Positions 14,004 through 14,132 of a stretch of 14,132 nt of DNA are shown here, piece by piece. The DNA is from Anaerobacillus sp. (GTDB lineage Bacteria > Bacillota > Bacilli > Bacillales > Anaerobacillaceae), in NCBI GenBank assembly GCA_007118195.1, contig SKSA01000172.1:1-14132 (forward strand), given 5' to 3'. The notes under the pieces were generated by a model. The model made no database searches and was not told the DNA's origin. It worked only from the letters and a program-made list of their open reading frames with translations. The stretch's first letter is position 1; every line of letters begins with the position of its first letter. The position numbers were made by a program, and so were the translations under genes.

Positions 14004-14132
14004 AGTTTTGAGTGTTGAATTTTGAGTGTTGAGTTATTTTTGGGTTTTGCTTCGTAGTAGCTATTTATATTATAGCAACTGCCAAGTATATAGGACTGTA
14101 CTTCGAAGTGATACTTACATAACTCAAAACTC
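14004..14132. repeat. Dispersed inverted-repeat element, copy 2 (runs off the window end)
   Basis: The left arm begins AGTTTTGAG at 14004 and contains the block 14031-14054. The right arm, 14097-14132, is its imperfect inverted complement and includes the CTTCGAAG palindrome. The arms match copy 1 at 142-290, but the core between them (14055-14096) is unrelated. It lies immediately upstream of the mnmG ribosome binding site, so it occupies the mnmG 5' region. The far terminus is outside the window. Confidence 0.8.

Noticed and set aside
1..14132. Prophage, defence island, insertion sequence with transposase, or oriC/DnaA-box cluster
   Set aside because: All long frames are conserved housekeeping, segregation or small-family genes. 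No transposase, integrase, nuclease or DnaA-box cluster is visible; the origin itself must lie beyond the mnmG end of the window.

Overview
The window is a low-GC Gram-positive (Bacillaceae, endospore-forming) chromosome segment just to one side of the replication origin. The evidence is the gene order mnmG-rsmG-noc-parA(soj)-parB(spo0J)...yyaC...yyzM-yyaE-ychF-rpsF, two perfect parS sites, AGGAGG-type ribosome binding sites and a YyaC sporulation protein. Genus cannot be fixed from sequence alone. All genes run on the minus strand (away from oriC, as in Bacillus subtilis) except yyaC.

Layout, in transcription order (high to low coordinates). (1) 12097-14132: mnmG with a dispersed repeat upstream, overlapping rsmG by 1 nt. 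(2) 10838-11380: a 543-bp gene-less stretch rich in hairpins, with a parS inside a 26-bp perfect palindrome just upstream of noc. (3) 8044-10837: the chromosome segregation block noc, parA, parB, with a second parS inside the parB reading frame. (4) 6094-7973: a cysteine-desulfurase-like class V aminotransferase and a DUF554 membrane protein. (5) 5340-6009: yyaC on the plus strand, with a possible forespore promoter and a strong terminator. (6) 4217-5239: a YkvI-like membrane transporter, divergent from yyaC, followed by a 118-bp palindromic element. (7) 1638-3871: yyzM (DUF951) and yyaE (molybdopterin oxidoreductase). (8) 1-1394: ychF, then a dispersed repeat, the rpsF promoter and a leader that looks like the S6:S18 autoregulatory RNA. 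The rpsF start codon is the first three bases of the window.

How the parts work together: MnmG and RsmG modify tRNA and 16S rRNA. ParA/ParB with parS load SMC and organise the origin region, and Noc couples nucleoid position to division. YyaC is a sporulation-associated protein. YchF and rpsF belong to translation. The protein-coding content is mostly conserved core. I see no prophage, defence system, CRISPR array or secondary-metabolite cluster. The material that the genes do not explain is intergenic: a two-copy inverted-repeat element about 14 kb apart, a long palindromic element, a hairpin-dense region with a direct repeat, and the parS overlapping the likely noc promoter.
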